A stretch of 64,000 bases of DNA from Paracyclopina nana (GCA_019096065.1 JAGUCH010000003.1:4898001-4962000), one strand, 5' to 3'; numbered from the stretch's first letter, positions 1 through 12,585 are shown. Notes: generated by a model not told the origin, from the sequence alone. Numbers and translations are program-made.

Positions 1-187
1 CTTTTTTTTAATTGAAGAAGAACTATCAAGTTGCCAACTGTACAATAATGAGCATTATTTCTTCACATGTGACGAAAAAATCCATTATTGTACGGTGGAT
101 GCGAGCGCACGCCAAATCTCAGCAAAATACAGGGATTTTCGCTTCACTGCCGTATGTAGTGAACCCACCACCAAGTTGACAAAAATG
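1..187 (+). repeat. SINE body, copy 1 (5' end cut by the window edge)
   Basis: The first ~187 bases match, nearly base for base, two separated blocks at 1053-1108 and 1790-1927. In that second copy the block is preceded by a tRNA-Glu-like head, so this copy is probably the body of the same tRNA-derived SINE whose head lies before base 1. Shared landmarks are a run of T then attgaagaag near the start, cttcacatgtgacg in the middle and ccaagttgacaaaaatg at the end. No coding potential is visible. Confidence 0.6.
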
Positions 188-376
188 AACTTTTTTCTGG
201 ATTAAAAACTTGGATTATTTTCCTGAATATTATATTTTGTCAAATGAACTTGTGTTTCTAATGGGCCACAGAAGTCTTCGAATTTTTAACAGTTTTCAAA
301 TATTGATATCTCCCAAGGCCCCTTACTGCCCCAAACAAAATTAAGCTATTATGATAAAGGTAATATTAATGTAACA

Positions 377-522
377 ATACTGTCCTGATGACGAGTCCAT
401 ATAGGGTTTTTCACTCATGAGTAGTCAAATGAAAGATCACCGAGTGGCGAAGCCACGAGTGATCTGGAATTTTACTACAAATGAGCGAAAAACCCTATAT
501 GGACTAGTCATCAGGACAGTAT
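377..522. repeat. 146-bp imperfect palindrome (hairpin element)
   Basis: The arms start with atactgtcctgatga and end with its reverse complement tcatcaggacagtat. They pair along almost their whole length through ccatatagggttttt and a central GC-rich stem (gatcac...tggcgaagcca...tgatc around 437-465). The right half and the sequence after it to about 670 recur at 47,453-47,698, so this is part of a dispersed family. It carries no protein. Confidence 0.7.
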
Positions 523-670
523 AGACATTTATGTCAGCTTCGTGACGGTTAAAAGTCCCAATGGCACTGTTAAGTGCTAAAAATTGATTAATTTACAAAT
601 TAGATTGTCCTTAAAAATGATAGCTCGTTTGCAGGTAAAACTTTGCGGTCAATCGCGCGCGCGCATCTCC
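469..670 (+). repeat. dispersed repeat shared with 47.45-47.70 kb
   Basis: From the right half of the palindrome onward the sequence is about 90% identical by eye to 47,453-47,698. Shared parts include gcgaaaaaccctatatgga, ggttaaaagtcccaat and tagctcgtttgcaggtaaaa, and both copies end in a (CG)n run, gcgcgcgcgcatct. This marks a repeat unit of about 200-250 bp. The 670-980 stretch after it is AT-rich and shows nothing recognisable. Confidence 0.6.
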
Positions 671-981
671 AGCAAGAACTAAGCACTTGAAGGGTAACCA
701 GATATTTAGAGGGATATTTAGCCAAAACAAATTCCAAAAAGCACCAAAATGACGCTTGATATTTATAAGAAGTTCCTTATGCTTCGATTTTTTTAGCAAG
801 ACCAATTTAAGTTTTTTGCAAAGTAAACTTGAAAAAAATTGGTCTTCTGCAGACTTTGCTTAAATAAAAGGTATTTTGGAAGACTTTTCTAAAATGAGAA
901 TAAGGAGTTTATTGGGAAGGCTACCTTGAAATGGAAAGTAATCATTTTTTAAAATGCTAGAAACTGCTGTTTAGTATGTGA

Positions 982-1052
982 ATTCTGATAGTACAATGGT
1001 AGCATGCAGACCTTTCACTCAGAAGACCCAGGTTCGAATCCCGGTCAAGACT
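982..1052 (+). repeat. degenerate tRNA-Glu(UUC)-like sequence, SINE head
   Basis: It has an A-box match (tagtacaatgg, 989-999), a perfect B box (ggttcgaatcc, 1031-1041) and an anticodon loop ctttcac reading TTC at 1014-1016, as in tRNA-Glu. The anticodon stem and part of the acceptor stem do not pair, so it is not a working tRNA gene. Directly after it comes the SINE body also seen at position 1. Pol III internal promoter boxes followed by an unrelated body are the usual structure of a tRNA-derived SINE. Confidence 0.6.
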
Positions 1053-1108
1053 ATTTTTAAATTGAAGAAGGAATTCTCAAGTTGCCAACTGCACAATAAT
1101 GGATATTA

Positions 1109-1789
1109 CTATTAGCTGAGACGGCTGAGCAGTACATAAGCTCCGACCATATAATTTCCATGATTTTTCATTGTTGTTTGATGTAGAGGAGGATAATGAA
1201 CATTATGCATCTACAAGTGGATAATGATCATTATGCCTCACTTGATCCTTGCGCCATCTATCATAGAAAAAAAGGAAGGTGGCAGTAAGAATCGAACCAC
1301 AGTCACTCGGGTAGCAGGCCGACGCTCTACCTCTGAGCCATCAATTTGATTATGAAGAATGCTTATGAGCAAGCGCTTAAAAAAGATGGCCAGACGGGCC
1401 GGCGCGGCATGGCCGCAAGACGCAACGGCAACAAGCGCTTGGTGAAGGCTAGACTGCTGGGTCAGCTTTGATGAGCTCATGCTCCCTGTGCAGTGTGCAG
1501 CAGGCACTAGCTAGCGCGGCCGGTGCAAGCTAGACCGCTGGGTCAACTTTGATGAGCTGTCTGCAATAAAGCGAACCCCAAAATTTAAGGCATATCTAGC
1601 AAAAAAATGAGCAAGAAGAGCACTTCTTAATTGACTTTCAGGCATTGCTTGAAATGTTGGGGTAGCTAATAGTAATAGGATTATACACCTCTAGGCTGTC
1701 GGATAACACTCATTATTTTTTAGTGTCGCGTGACACTTGACACTAAAAAATAATTCGTGTTATCCTCCAGCCTAGAGGTGTATAATCCT
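1109..1789. mobile_element. 681-bp nested insertion with terminal hairpin
   Basis: It interrupts SINE copy 2 between ATATTA repeats. Inside, on the minus strand at about 1275-1352, is a second tRNA-like stretch (A box tggctcagagg, B box ggttcgattct) whose stems pair poorly. Its right end (1677-1789) is a hairpin with ~50-bp arms that stops exactly at the duplicated ATATTA. No transposase is present, so it is a non-autonomous element or a composite of two insertions; its family is not recognised. Confidence 0.45.
1677..1789. repeat. 113-bp hairpin with ~50-bp arms
   Basis: The left arm aggattatacacctctaggct is matched by the reverse complement at the right end. Pairing continues through ggataacac and attattttttagtgtc with only a few mismatches and a short loop around gcgtgacactt. 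Confidence 0.75.
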
Positions 1790-2101
1790 ATATTATTTCT
1801 TCACATGTGACGAAATAAAAGTCATTATTGTACGGTAGATGCGAGCGCACGCCAAATCTCAGCAAAATACAGGGATTTTCACTTCACTGCCGTATGTAGT
1901 GAACCCACCGCCAAGTTGACAAAAATGCAAATTATCACCAAACCATTTTTGCATCCATTGGCTCCATTTTGAGAAATCGCCAATTTTGTAGACAGAGTTT
2001 CACAAGCCCACCTTAAAGCGACACTAGAACAACAGCGATGTCGTGATTGTCGTCGTCATTTTTGGCTTAGTCTTTCGCTCTATATGTATATTCACACTAT
2101 T

Positions 2102-2192
2102 GAAATAGCTCATAACATAAAATGTATTAAAATAGCAGCTATTTCAATGCACTCAGATGCTATTTCAATACATTTTATGCTATGAGCTATTT
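2102..2192. repeat. 91-bp hairpin, ~35-bp arms
   Basis: Left arm 2102-2137 (begins gaaatagctcataacataaa) and right arm 2158-2192 (ends tatgagctattt) are near-perfect reverse complements, separated by about 20 bases. It lies in AT-rich non-coding sequence (1928-2640) with nothing else to annotate. Confidence 0.7.
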
Positions 2193-2643
2193 AAGTAGCA
2201 TGACTATATAAAACTTGCGAAAGACCAAGCCAATTTTTGGTTGTTGACTTGTAAACCAGTTTTGCGCTTTTTTGGAGCTACCAGACTTGTCTGACTTCAG
2301 TGACTTGATATTATTTTACAGTCAAAAATTCCAAAAATAATAATTTGCCTGTATAGTCCCGAAATAAAACAGTAACTTCCGCGGTTTTTTAACGAAAAAT
2401 GTGGATGCTAGTTTTTCCATGCCTCCCAACCCACTGTGCAGTGGTGGCCATGCTCTGGAATCTGTTGGCCTTTGGGACCGAGGCTCACCATCCAGATTTT
2501 TTAATACTACTTCACCTAAGGTGACAGCAGCGTTAGCCTACAGCGGTTAATATCAAGATAAGGTAACGTGTGGTTACATTATATGACTACTTAAAAGGAG
2601 ATTAAACAACACTTTTAAATCATAAGGCATCACTTGTCATATA

Positions 2644-3324
2644 CAGTCTGTGCCGGAGATTTCTGTACACTTTGAAATCAAAAGTTAGTGTTAAAACTTT
2701 TGGAAATACTCGACACAATGGATACCGTTGGAAAGCTTGAAACTTTAGTCATCGTTTTTATTTTTTAGATTTTTAAAAAGAATTCATTCAAATTTTGATT
2801 GAGACCACAAAAATTCATGCCCATTTTTCTTGACTTTATTTGATGAAGTCACTCACGAAAAAATTATTTATTAAATTTTGCTTAAAATTGGTTAAACGTT
2901 TGATCTTCTAAAACAAAAATCCAAAAGATGTGTTGTTTAAAACACTTTGAAACTTTTTTAGGAGGCAGTGGCCTTATTGTCTATTTTCTTTTTACTGGAA
3001 AATATCCTTTCTAATCATCTACCTTTCTGATATGAGCCGGACAGTGCTGCAAGATTTTTTTGATGAAAAAAATTCAAAAAATAGCCGGGATTGGTGTAGC
3101 TGAAAATTATGTCAAAAATAGCCGGATTTACGAAGTTTCCTTTTTTTGGGAAAAAATTATGGGTGCCTCAGGAAAACTAAGTTATCTAATTTTTTACTTT
3201 TAATTTCGTTTATCCATTGAAGTAAAAAAAGATGGCCAAACATTCAAGCTTTCCAATCATATTTCCCGGATTTGTTACTCTAACTTCTAGCTTCAAAGTG
3301 TGCAGAAATCTCCGGGACAGATTG
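2644..3324. mobile_element. Tc1/mariner-like MITE
   Basis: Terminal inverted repeats start cagtctgtgccggagatttc on the left and, in reverse complement, caatctgtcccggagatttc on the right, with similarity running at least 100 bp inward. Both ends abut TA (2642-2643 and 3325-3326). TA target duplication with CAGT-type termini fits the Tc1/mariner superfamily. The 681-bp interior has no transposase, so it is non-autonomous. 3,325-3,585 shows nothing further. Confidence 0.6.
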
Positions 3325-3585
3325 TATAACAGTAGTTTGCATTTCCAACGCAAACTACTTATAACGTTTCACTTTGTTTTGTGGGGCATGCTTGAAATGT
3401 CAGAGTAGTAAGAATTCTTATCCCGCAGAAAAGCTTTGGCCAGAATGTTTCCATCCCATGCAAAAAAGTTAATAAAATAGGGTAAATCAGAAAAGTGCTG
3501 CCAATCTTTAATTATTTCAATAATAGCAGCCTAGTCGATGTAATTTTACAGCATTTTCCCACACAAGTGTCTTCTTCAATGCAAT

Positions 3586-5213
3586 TCAGCGTTTGGTAAT
3601 GATGACCCTCCATGCTCTTTTCAACGCCTTTCGCACAGTTTGGTTGCTTGAGCTGTGCAGTAGCAAAATCATGACTCCCAGGACGGTGTTCATGGTCGTA
3701 AAAATGCCATAGAGGTAAACATTTTGCTGGTACTCAGAGAAGGTGCCGCAAATGAAGGTGGCAAATACCATGGGCATGATTAGTACACTCGTCCTTTGCA
3801 TGATTTTGGCTGATGTCAATTGCTCAAAATCCACCTTTTCTTGATCAGTGGGCAATTTTTCAAAATCATCAGCGCTTGCAGCCGCTTCAATCAGGGCAAA
3901 AATCAAAATCACCAATATTGTGATGGGTACATATTGGGCGTACATCAAGCTGAAAAAGGGGCGAATTACAAGGCGCAATTATGATGATTTTTTGCGTGCA
4001 TACTTGGTGTCCATTTGCAGCCAGCAATGATATTTCGCACCGTAGTTTTCGTATTGCAGCGCAACGCATACTAAAATGATGCCCGCAGCAATGCCCCAAC
4101 CGAGCAATGTATTCTGCAGCCTCGAAAACATGCCATCCTTGTGCACTATAGACGCTACCATGACGTACACATGCAACGCCTCCAAAAGCATAAACATGAA
4201 GCAAGCCAAGAAGAAGAAATGCGTCAAAATGGATATCACCCGGCACACCTCCACGTAGGCAGTCATATCGGGGATAATGAGGCAAATATGAGCGCAAATC
4301 AGAGCAATTTCCATGTTCATGTGGATCACGCGAGCTATGTCGTAGATGCGGAAAAAGGCGAACAGCACGAGCGTGATGCCCACGAATATGATGAGGAGCG
4401 AGGATGCGGACTTGGTCACAGCGGTTGTAGCAGTTTTCACTCCGGGTGACAAGGTTGGGATGGGTCTGGGTGTCGGCGGGGTGGGTAGCGGCTTGATGCA
4501 TTGTCCAGTTGCGGGCAAAAAGACTCGCCCCATTTGGCATGCGCATTTCACCTTAGGATCGGTGTCAGTGCTGAGATCCTGGCAATCCGCGAAATCAGGA
4601 CAAGAGTACCCTTCGCAGGGGCTGGGGCAGCTTGACCGGTTCCACGTGTTGCAATCTTTCACCCACTCAAAATGGTGGCCTTTGTAGTCGGGTATGCTGG
4701 AGCAGTTGACCCAAGGGTCTCCCTTGTTGGCTTGGCATTCTGTCCAGGCTCTTTTGAAGCCGCGGCCACATTCCTCAGAGCATCCACTCCAAGAGCTCCA
4801 TCTCATGCCGCAAGGACTCGTGTTGCAGGGGAATGATTGCAATTTGGCTCCAGCGCAAGATTTGGGATTGACCCCCTTTGATAGCAAATTAATTAATTTA
4901 ATTGGCAATTAGCGCGTGAGGGGTAGGGTACCTGTGGCACCGGATTGGTGCAGGAACGAGTTTTGATCTTGACACCTCCTCCACATGTGATGCCCGTGGC
5001 TATGACTGCGCCAGTGGTCTCATTGAGCCTTACACAGTCCGTTTCCAGCTTTGACCAGGGTGACCAGCCTCCATGAATGGTAACTGGGGTGTCTATGCCA
5101 AGAATCCCTTGAGTCATAACGCTTAGCAATAGCAAGGAGGTGACATACTTCTTGTGCAGCATTTTGAGCCAACGAGGCCCGAATAGCCTTTGTCTATTTG
5201 TCGTTATGCCCAT
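3586..5213 (-). CDS. TSP1-domain seven-transmembrane receptor, adhesion-GPCR-like
   Basis: Three exons: 5213-4932, 4875-4004 and 3949-3586. GT-AG introns at 4876-4931 and 3950-4003 restore one frame of 505 residues. A signal peptide (hydrophobic LLLLSVMTQGILG) is followed by two thrombospondin type-1 repeats (GGWSPWS...; RWSSWSGCSEECGRG), a Cys-rich EGF-like stretch (CEGYSCPDFADC...), a Pro/Thr linker and seven hydrophobic helices of the secretin/adhesion type, with a CWL motif before TM5 (YVPITILVILIFALIEA). It should act at the plasma membrane as a receptor. No GAIN domain or GPS cleavage site is visible, which is unusual for an adhesion GPCR. The upstream ATG gives a ~17-residue extension before MLHKK; either start is possible. 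Confidence 0.8.
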
Positions 5214-5329
5214 GTTACGTTATGAGTGTCGGGTTGCTTTTGGCAACGTCATAGAAACCAAAACTATAGAGAGACTTTTATGTTGTCTTTGGTAGCTACG
5301 TAACGGCATGCAATCATTTACTGCGTTGA

Positions 5330-5448
5330 ATCGTATACGTGCATGAATCTTAATTATTGCGTTAAATCGAATGAGTGCATGAATATTAATTATTGCGCTA
5401 AACCAAATGATTGCTTGGATCTTAATTATTGCATTAAATCGTCTACTA
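5330..5448 (+). repeat. 36-bp tandem repeat, ~3 copies
   Basis: Units of the form gcatgaatcttaattattgc begin at about 5341, 5377 and 5413, a 36-bp period with point differences. It sits in the 5.2-6.4 kb non-coding gap between the TSP1 receptor and the acidic orphan gene; the remainder of that gap shows no clear feature. Confidence 0.55.
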
Positions 5449-6373
5449 TAGCGTAATGTGCTTTATTAAATGTAATTTAATAGTAGATCACAAGAAGTTT
5501 CTTCGATTACGACAGATACAGTTATATCTTAAGTTGCCCATATACTATATAGTAATTGCACGATAAAATGTATTGAGCGGTAATAGCGGCGCTGATCAAT
5601 CATGAGCGCACCACATGCACGCAAATCATGCACGCAACGCTTAAATTGATTTGTCGCAGCAGCTCAGGAGATCACGCGTAGTGGCTTTCGTTATTGGAGT
5701 TTTCTGTTTGCTCTATGTGCTACAATATGCTTAAAATAGCCATGTCATTGCCACAGAATAGTACATTAATTAGGTCTATTTCTGTACTGCCTCCCTTCTT
5801 CCCTTAAGGGAAAAAAGTGGACTGATTCGAATCAGCTGGAGCATTGATGGCAGCTCGGGGCAGACGAGGGCAGAGCCCAAGGGCCCATGTACTGGCGCGA
5901 ACAAAGAACGTCGTGAAGCCTTCAAAGCCTTTGTCGCAAAGTGGACGAGCGCGTGTCAGTGCACCTAGTGGCTATGGGAGGTTCAGGCAAGCATTGGGAT
6001 TGTATGTGCGAGGAAAGGTTGGGAACTCTGCTGCCCGTGCCTGTACACGCCAAGTTGGGCCTTCCACGTTTACTACGAGTTTACTACTACGTGTTTACTA
6101 CTAGCGATCTACTAGCTCTAGGTAGCGTATCCATAGTATATAGTACTATGAACTGAATGCAAAGCTGCGTGCTGTGCTATCCGCTGCAGCAGAGGGAGCA
6201 TTGACAACAGCCCCAAACACTCACTCCGTGCTCCAGCTGGCTGCCAGCCACCACACCACTAAGAACGACTTCCACTACTACTGCTACACATGCGAGCATA
6301 GCCCCCAAGTCGAGCCCAACATCCTTAAATGCTGCTGGCCTCACCAACATCCTGAAGCTGGAGGTCTGACAGC

Positions 6374-7882
6374 ATGAGTCTCAACTTTGTCACCAGGAAG
6401 CTCAAGACTCAGAAGCTTGCTGATCAAGAGGAGGACGAGGAGCAATGCAGGGACAGCGAATGTGTAAGTGTACAGCGTTTCATACTGAATGTATAATTAG
6501 TGTGCATGCATGTGTATGTGCTTCTTTGTTGCCTCCAGGATGGCAATGCTGACAGTGACTCTGGCACAGAGTCGGATGATGAACACGATGCTGATGACGA
6601 TGCTAAGGCCGAAGGTACTCGTTGGACAATATCCCCATAAAGAGCTACTTTTTAATGCCTTTTCATTACCAGGATCGAAGACTTTGAAAGCTGATGATGT
6701 GATGGCACAATCAATGCCCAAATTGCCCACAAAGGAGGAATCTGATCTTCACGGGGGACCACTGGTCTCCTTTGGCATTACTGCTCCCTCAGAGGATAAC
6801 TACTCCTCCGAGGAGGAATTGAAGGAGATCATTTCGGAAAAAGTCATCATCGGCACGTGCAAAACGAGCGGTGCCGCCAAGAAATCCAGCCCATCCAAGA
6901 AAAAGGAGAAGAAAATCAACGATGAATCTGGTTGTAGTAGTACGAAACCGGTGCCATTTGCCAGTCAAACGCCCTCGAATACTGATCCTGTGCCCAATCA
7001 GGCGGCCTTAAATGTTGCCTCCAAAAATCGAATCAATGTGACACCTGCTAATTCAGCTTCGACCTCGGCTGAGAAGAGGAAATGGTCAGAGGTGATCAGT
7101 GACGATGACTTGGCCGAGCTGGATGACGACGATGGCCTCGAGCTGGAAATGACCTCGTCGCAGAGGTCGTCCTCGCAGAGGCTCTACGTTAGGAGCTCTG
7201 GTGGCAACACCACAACGAGCAGCTCGTGCAGCAATGACGACGACTCCTGCGTTTGTGGCAGAAAGCTGACAACGCCTGTGCAGTTCTGCACTTCTCCACC
7301 CATGGATGTGCACAGGTGCGTGCACCTGCTCTTGTCTTGATTTCCTGAGACGACTTTCACTCTTTGCAGGCCCCGGAGAAAGCCGTGGACCCCGCCGCCC
7401 CCAAAGGTCTTCCACATCATGGCAACCACCCATTCTGCCTCCTTTGATTATCCCACTCATGAGGAGGAGGACGACGAAATCACGGACATTGAAAACATGG
7501 CAAGGCCGAGACAGGCTGCATTTGTGCCGAGTAAGCTAGATTGATCATATTCACTCACAGTATATTTTTCTATGTGGCAATTCTTTTTGTAGTATCTACG
7601 GGTAATGGGAATGAATTCAACGAGGGTTGTTCGCCTTCCGCAAGTGCTATTCTTCATCCTTCTGAGAATGGCGGAGTGAACCACGAAGAACCCAACGTGA
7701 TTGCTGCAAGCCAGTATTGCCCTCGCCACCATCACCATACCACCACCACTCAGAATAATAATGCCCAAAATCCTAGGCACACGCCATCGCCCAGCAAAAG
7801 GCACAGGCTGACACCGAGGCCGCAGAACATCCAGAGGCCTTGTCTAGATTTCGAAAAGATGCAGCAGGTAATTGCTAATTGA
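6374..7882 (+). CDS. acidic, Ser-rich protein of unknown function
   Basis: Five exons (6374-6463, 6539-6614, 6673-7315, 7370-7530, 7593-7882) with GT-AG introns of 54-75 bp give one continuous frame of 419 residues starting MSLNFVTRKLK. The protein has acidic clusters (DQEEDEEQ, DDEHDADDDA, SDDDLAELDDDD), a Lys-rich patch (KKSSPSKKKEKK), a CVCGR motif, a PWTPPPPKVFHIM stretch and a His/Thr/Asn-rich tail. No folded domain is recognised. It may be a nuclear, largely disordered protein, but this is only inferred from composition. The consistent reading frame across four introns supports a real gene. 7,883-8,756 downstream contains only AT-rich sequence and a short (ccaccaccaccacc) run. Confidence 0.65.
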
Positions 7883-8756
7883 CTTTGATTTACAGTCGGC
7901 AGAGGCTAAACATTTTATCCATTGTATGCTAGATAAAAAAGCGAGTTGTAACCTCATGGAGACCCCAAGGAGCCGAACTGTCTCTTTTCTGCTGGTGAAC
8001 AATTGCAAGAGATCACATTGGCTTTGGAGATATACGTTTATTTTCATTATGAATCCCATTGACATTCCAAATTGCTTGATTTGACTGCTACAAATATTTT
8101 TGTATTTCACGTATATTTACTACAACTATTTAGAGCGATACCACCACCACCACCATGCATGCTAATTTTAAGAGATCTGACTTTTCGGAAAGCTCCAGTT
8201 TTAAGTTTTTAAAAATCTTACAAAATCACATCAAGTCTTTCTTAAAATACTATATTATAAAATACATCATCAATACTGCAATTTAAAAGAGTCATATTCA
8301 CACACCTCAATTCAACCACTGCATAGTAGTTGGCGCCCTTTTCTCTCCTCCCAAATTATCCTCCCAACAAATAAAATTGATTGACTAACTTCGGCCTTAA
8401 AACGTGTCAATTTGGCATTCGCAAACAAGCAGGTCACTTAAAAAGCTTCAACTTTCATTGGCATGAACAGATCAATTTTTTGACTCTCCGTCTGCTCATT
8501 AAGGTAAATAATGGGAAAATCAGGCCGAATACTTTTTTGGTTGGAATCACTATTCATAAATATATGATATATATATTGCCTCCTCCATCAATTTATTATA
8601 AATGTAGTATATCAATATGCTTTGTAGAAGTGGAATAAACTGCCTTATGTGGCGATTCGTTGAACCAAAACATTCAAGGAAATTGCTTTTAATGCACCCA
8701 GTCCAATAAACTCTTCGAGCGAAAATGCTTTTTTTATTTGAGCTTTATAAAGACGC

Positions 8757-10978
8757 TTAATTAGCACCCCTACTAAATTGCTTCGCATCCGTCTTCTCCT
8801 GAATGCGGGCCTTGAGTTTAGCCTTAGACCAACACTCAAAGAAACCTTTGTTATTATCTTTCATCATTCCAATGTCGTCCATTGTTTCAGGCAACAGAGA
8901 CCCTAAAGTTTCAGGCAGTAGCAGCGATAAGATGCCACCAACAATAGCAGATCCGCCCATAATCAAAAGGGGCAAGAAATGGGGCCCAATTTGGGGCAAA
9001 TAGATTGCTACCTGAATGGATGATTATTTCCAAACTATATGCCTCGATAATTTGAAGAGTCACCTGTGGTGCAGCAATGCCTCCAATCCTTGCCATCATT
9101 GAGCACATTCCTACTGCTGTGCTTCGCACGACCGTAGGATACAACTCCGCAGTGTATAAATACACGATTGAGAAGGAAGCTGCGGCTCCAAATTTGCCTG
9201 TAAAATTGTGAAGCGTCACAAGGAAACTGCATTGTTTTTAAAAAGACAATTACCGAGCAAGGCCAGGGCTGTTTTGCCAGTGCCATCATCCAAGAAACCA
9301 GCTGGAATGGCTGCAAATCCTGTGAGCAGCAAAGCGCTCACAAATATAGGCTTTCTACCCCAATAGTCCATTACTAGGATGCAAAACACATAGGAGGGAA
9401 TTTCAATCAGAGCAGTCAATATAAACGATACAAAGATGTCTCCTCCAAGATTGGTCGCGCTCAGACTGATGCCATAATACCCTGAAATGGTAAGGTTATA
9501 TGCAAGTACTTTCTTTTGTGAGCATACTATGAAAAATTTACCTAGAGTAACTACAATCCAGTTGACGAACATTATTAGGGTTACTTTTCTCACATAAGCA
9601 TTTTTAAAGAGATCAATGGGACCAATCTTATGAATTTCTGCTGTCTCGGTCTTTCCCCCTTCTCCATTACTTGCTGAATTATATTCCAGCAAATGAGGTG
9701 ATAAGGCAACCTTTAACAACAAACAATGAATATTTTAAGTAGCAGTGATATAGACAGTCCAAATGCTACTTTGTTCATTTTTGCTGCTCGTTCAATCGTT
9801 CGTTTTGCTTCCTCGAATCTTCCAGTTGCAATTAGCCATCTTGGAGATTCAGGCAGTACGAAATAGAGGAGAAGCAAAGAAAAGAGTGGCGCAGTGGCCA
9901 CAATTTGCAACGTCTTCCAGTCCCTGATGGCAAAAGCAATCAACCCAACAAGGGCTTCCCCAATAGCGAATGGTATTTGCACCAGATTGCCCACCAGAGT
10001 TTTTCGTTTGCTGCCAACCAACTCTACGCTCAGGCTAAATGGGATTAGGAAACACCCTTGGGCTCCTAAAATAACATTGCAATTAGAAAAATGCATAATA
10101 TAATTACTCATCTAGATGATTTTATACCGATGGCAGTGAAAAATCTCGTGACAGAATATACAATATAGTTTGTTGTGAAAGATCCACAAATGCTGCCAGT
10201 GCAACCCACTAGAAGACTTGCCATCAAGGTAAATTTCCGACCAAATTTGTCCCCTGAGTATCCAAGGATGAATGAGCCAAAAAATAGGCCCACCATATAA
10301 ATGCTTCCAATCAACGCAACCTAGAAATAGCGCATATCGTTTTGGGGGCAATTACGAATCATTTTTAGAAGGCACCTTAAACTGTTGGTCGCAATATAAG
10401 TTTAGATCCGTTACGAAGGTGTTTTCAAATTCAAACTTTTCGAACAGAAATGCTGGGCAGTCCGAAGATTTCACATCGACTTGCACGGAGGTGTTGAAAT
10501 CCTCCTTTTTACAATTAAACTTATGATTAGGGTCAAAGTTTGCAACCAGAGGGTATCTTTTGCAAAAGTCGTAGCTCTCCGTTTCGTTCTCATACTTAAA
10601 TAGCAAACTTGGATCAAGATTATCAAAAGTTGCGTTGCTTGTGTCACACTCAGCAATAGGACATCTGTATTCTTTAGGTGCTAGTCCTAACAGAAAAAAA
10701 TGCCCATCAATGAACTCGATTAAACACTTGACCTCCCAACCTGTGAATGAGTAAGTCAAAACGAACATTCCAGAGGCAATCGGGGGTAACCATAGAAGAA
10801 AAAGATTAAGTACTTGCCAAGGTCCAAGCTCACCCAACTCTTCGAGAATATCGTCATAATTCATCCTAGACTTTATTGCTGTAGGGTCGAACACTTTTTG
10901 AGTTGAGCTGTAGTTAGGACGACCTTTTCCATCGGAATCAATAAGATAAGAGAGATCATCTTGACCACTATTCGACAT
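8757..10978 (-). CDS. SLC22-family organic cation/anion transporter
   Basis: Eight exons (10978-10741, 10686-10376, 10320-10128, 10065-9770, 9710-9542, 9481-9254, 9197-9064, 9011-8757) encode 607 residues. Major facilitator superfamily signatures are present: a large extracellular loop after TM1 with several Cys, GDKFGRK between TM2 and TM3, LPESPRWL after TM6, DYWGRKP between TM8 and TM9, and a late LLPETLG. This order is typical of SLC22 organic ion transporters in the plasma membrane. Intron 10687-10740 is 54 bp, a multiple of three with no stop, so reading through it would add 18 residues where family members have none. A TTTATT (reverse AATAAA) lies just past the stop near 8733. The substrate cannot be inferred. 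Confidence 0.88.
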
Positions 10979-11505
10979 TGTCTTTATCGCACGGAAGACA
11001 TTTAGCGTCAGAGCACACTTTGATTACGTGCAAATTAATAGAAATAAAATAGGAGAAAATTAAAAGCAGAATAAGGTCAAATAATCAGGAATTTTAAAAT
11101 GCATGTTACCCTGCGGTTTCGCGATCTTTTTGTGGTCACTGGTTAATGCTATTTTATGATAGCTGTATTCAAGTGCTTTGACGCAAAATATTACCCTTAT
11201 AGAGTCTAGTAGAATAAATTCCAAACTACTTTGTGCACTGTTTCTTGTAGCCATTTTTTAAATGCTTTCCAAGTTTAGGAATATTCTTAGAAATTTGAAG
11301 AAGTGTGCCATTGTATCCTGGAATCGTATGGGATGAACTTTTCTGATCTTTCAGGAAAAAACAGCGCAACGTGCATAACAAGTGGCTTTTCCAAAACAGG
11401 TGCAAGTAACATACAAGGGCAACAGTGAGAGTTCTCCCTTATCGTCAAAAATGTATAAAAAGAAATGGTTTACATTTATTATACACCAAGAATAGCGTTC
11501 CAGGT
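10979..11505. other. intergenic, SLC22 upstream / PSMD14 downstream
   Basis: This 527-bp stretch holds the SLC22 5' region and the PSMD14 3' end. TTTATT at 11475-11480 is a poly(A) signal for PSMD14 on the minus strand. A short frame starting MATRNSAQSSLEF at 11254 is followed by a GT and may be a 5' exon fragment, but I cannot join it to anything. Confidence 0.4.

Positions 11506-12585
<1,080 letters not shown>

Larger units (their letters stand above)
1053..1927 (+). repeat. SINE body, copy 2, split by a nested insertion
   Basis: 1053-1108 and 1790-1927 together match the copy at 1-187. The intervening 1109-1789 is foreign and is flanked on both sides by ATATTA (1103-1108 and 1790-1795), a plausible 6-bp target-site duplication. 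The insertion was therefore later than the SINE. Confidence 0.6.

Noticed and set aside
377..420. Hammerhead ribozyme core suggested by ctgatga
   Set aside because: The required GAAA after stem II is missing on both strands; the word is just part of the palindrome arm.
982..1052. Functional tRNA-Glu gene
   Set aside because: A and B boxes and anticodon loop are present but the anticodon stem does not pair; it is the head of a SINE.
3887..4546. 219-codon minus-strand frame within the TSP1 receptor gene
   Set aside because: Alternate frame of the receptor exon; the TSP1/7TM frame with two introns is clearly the real one.
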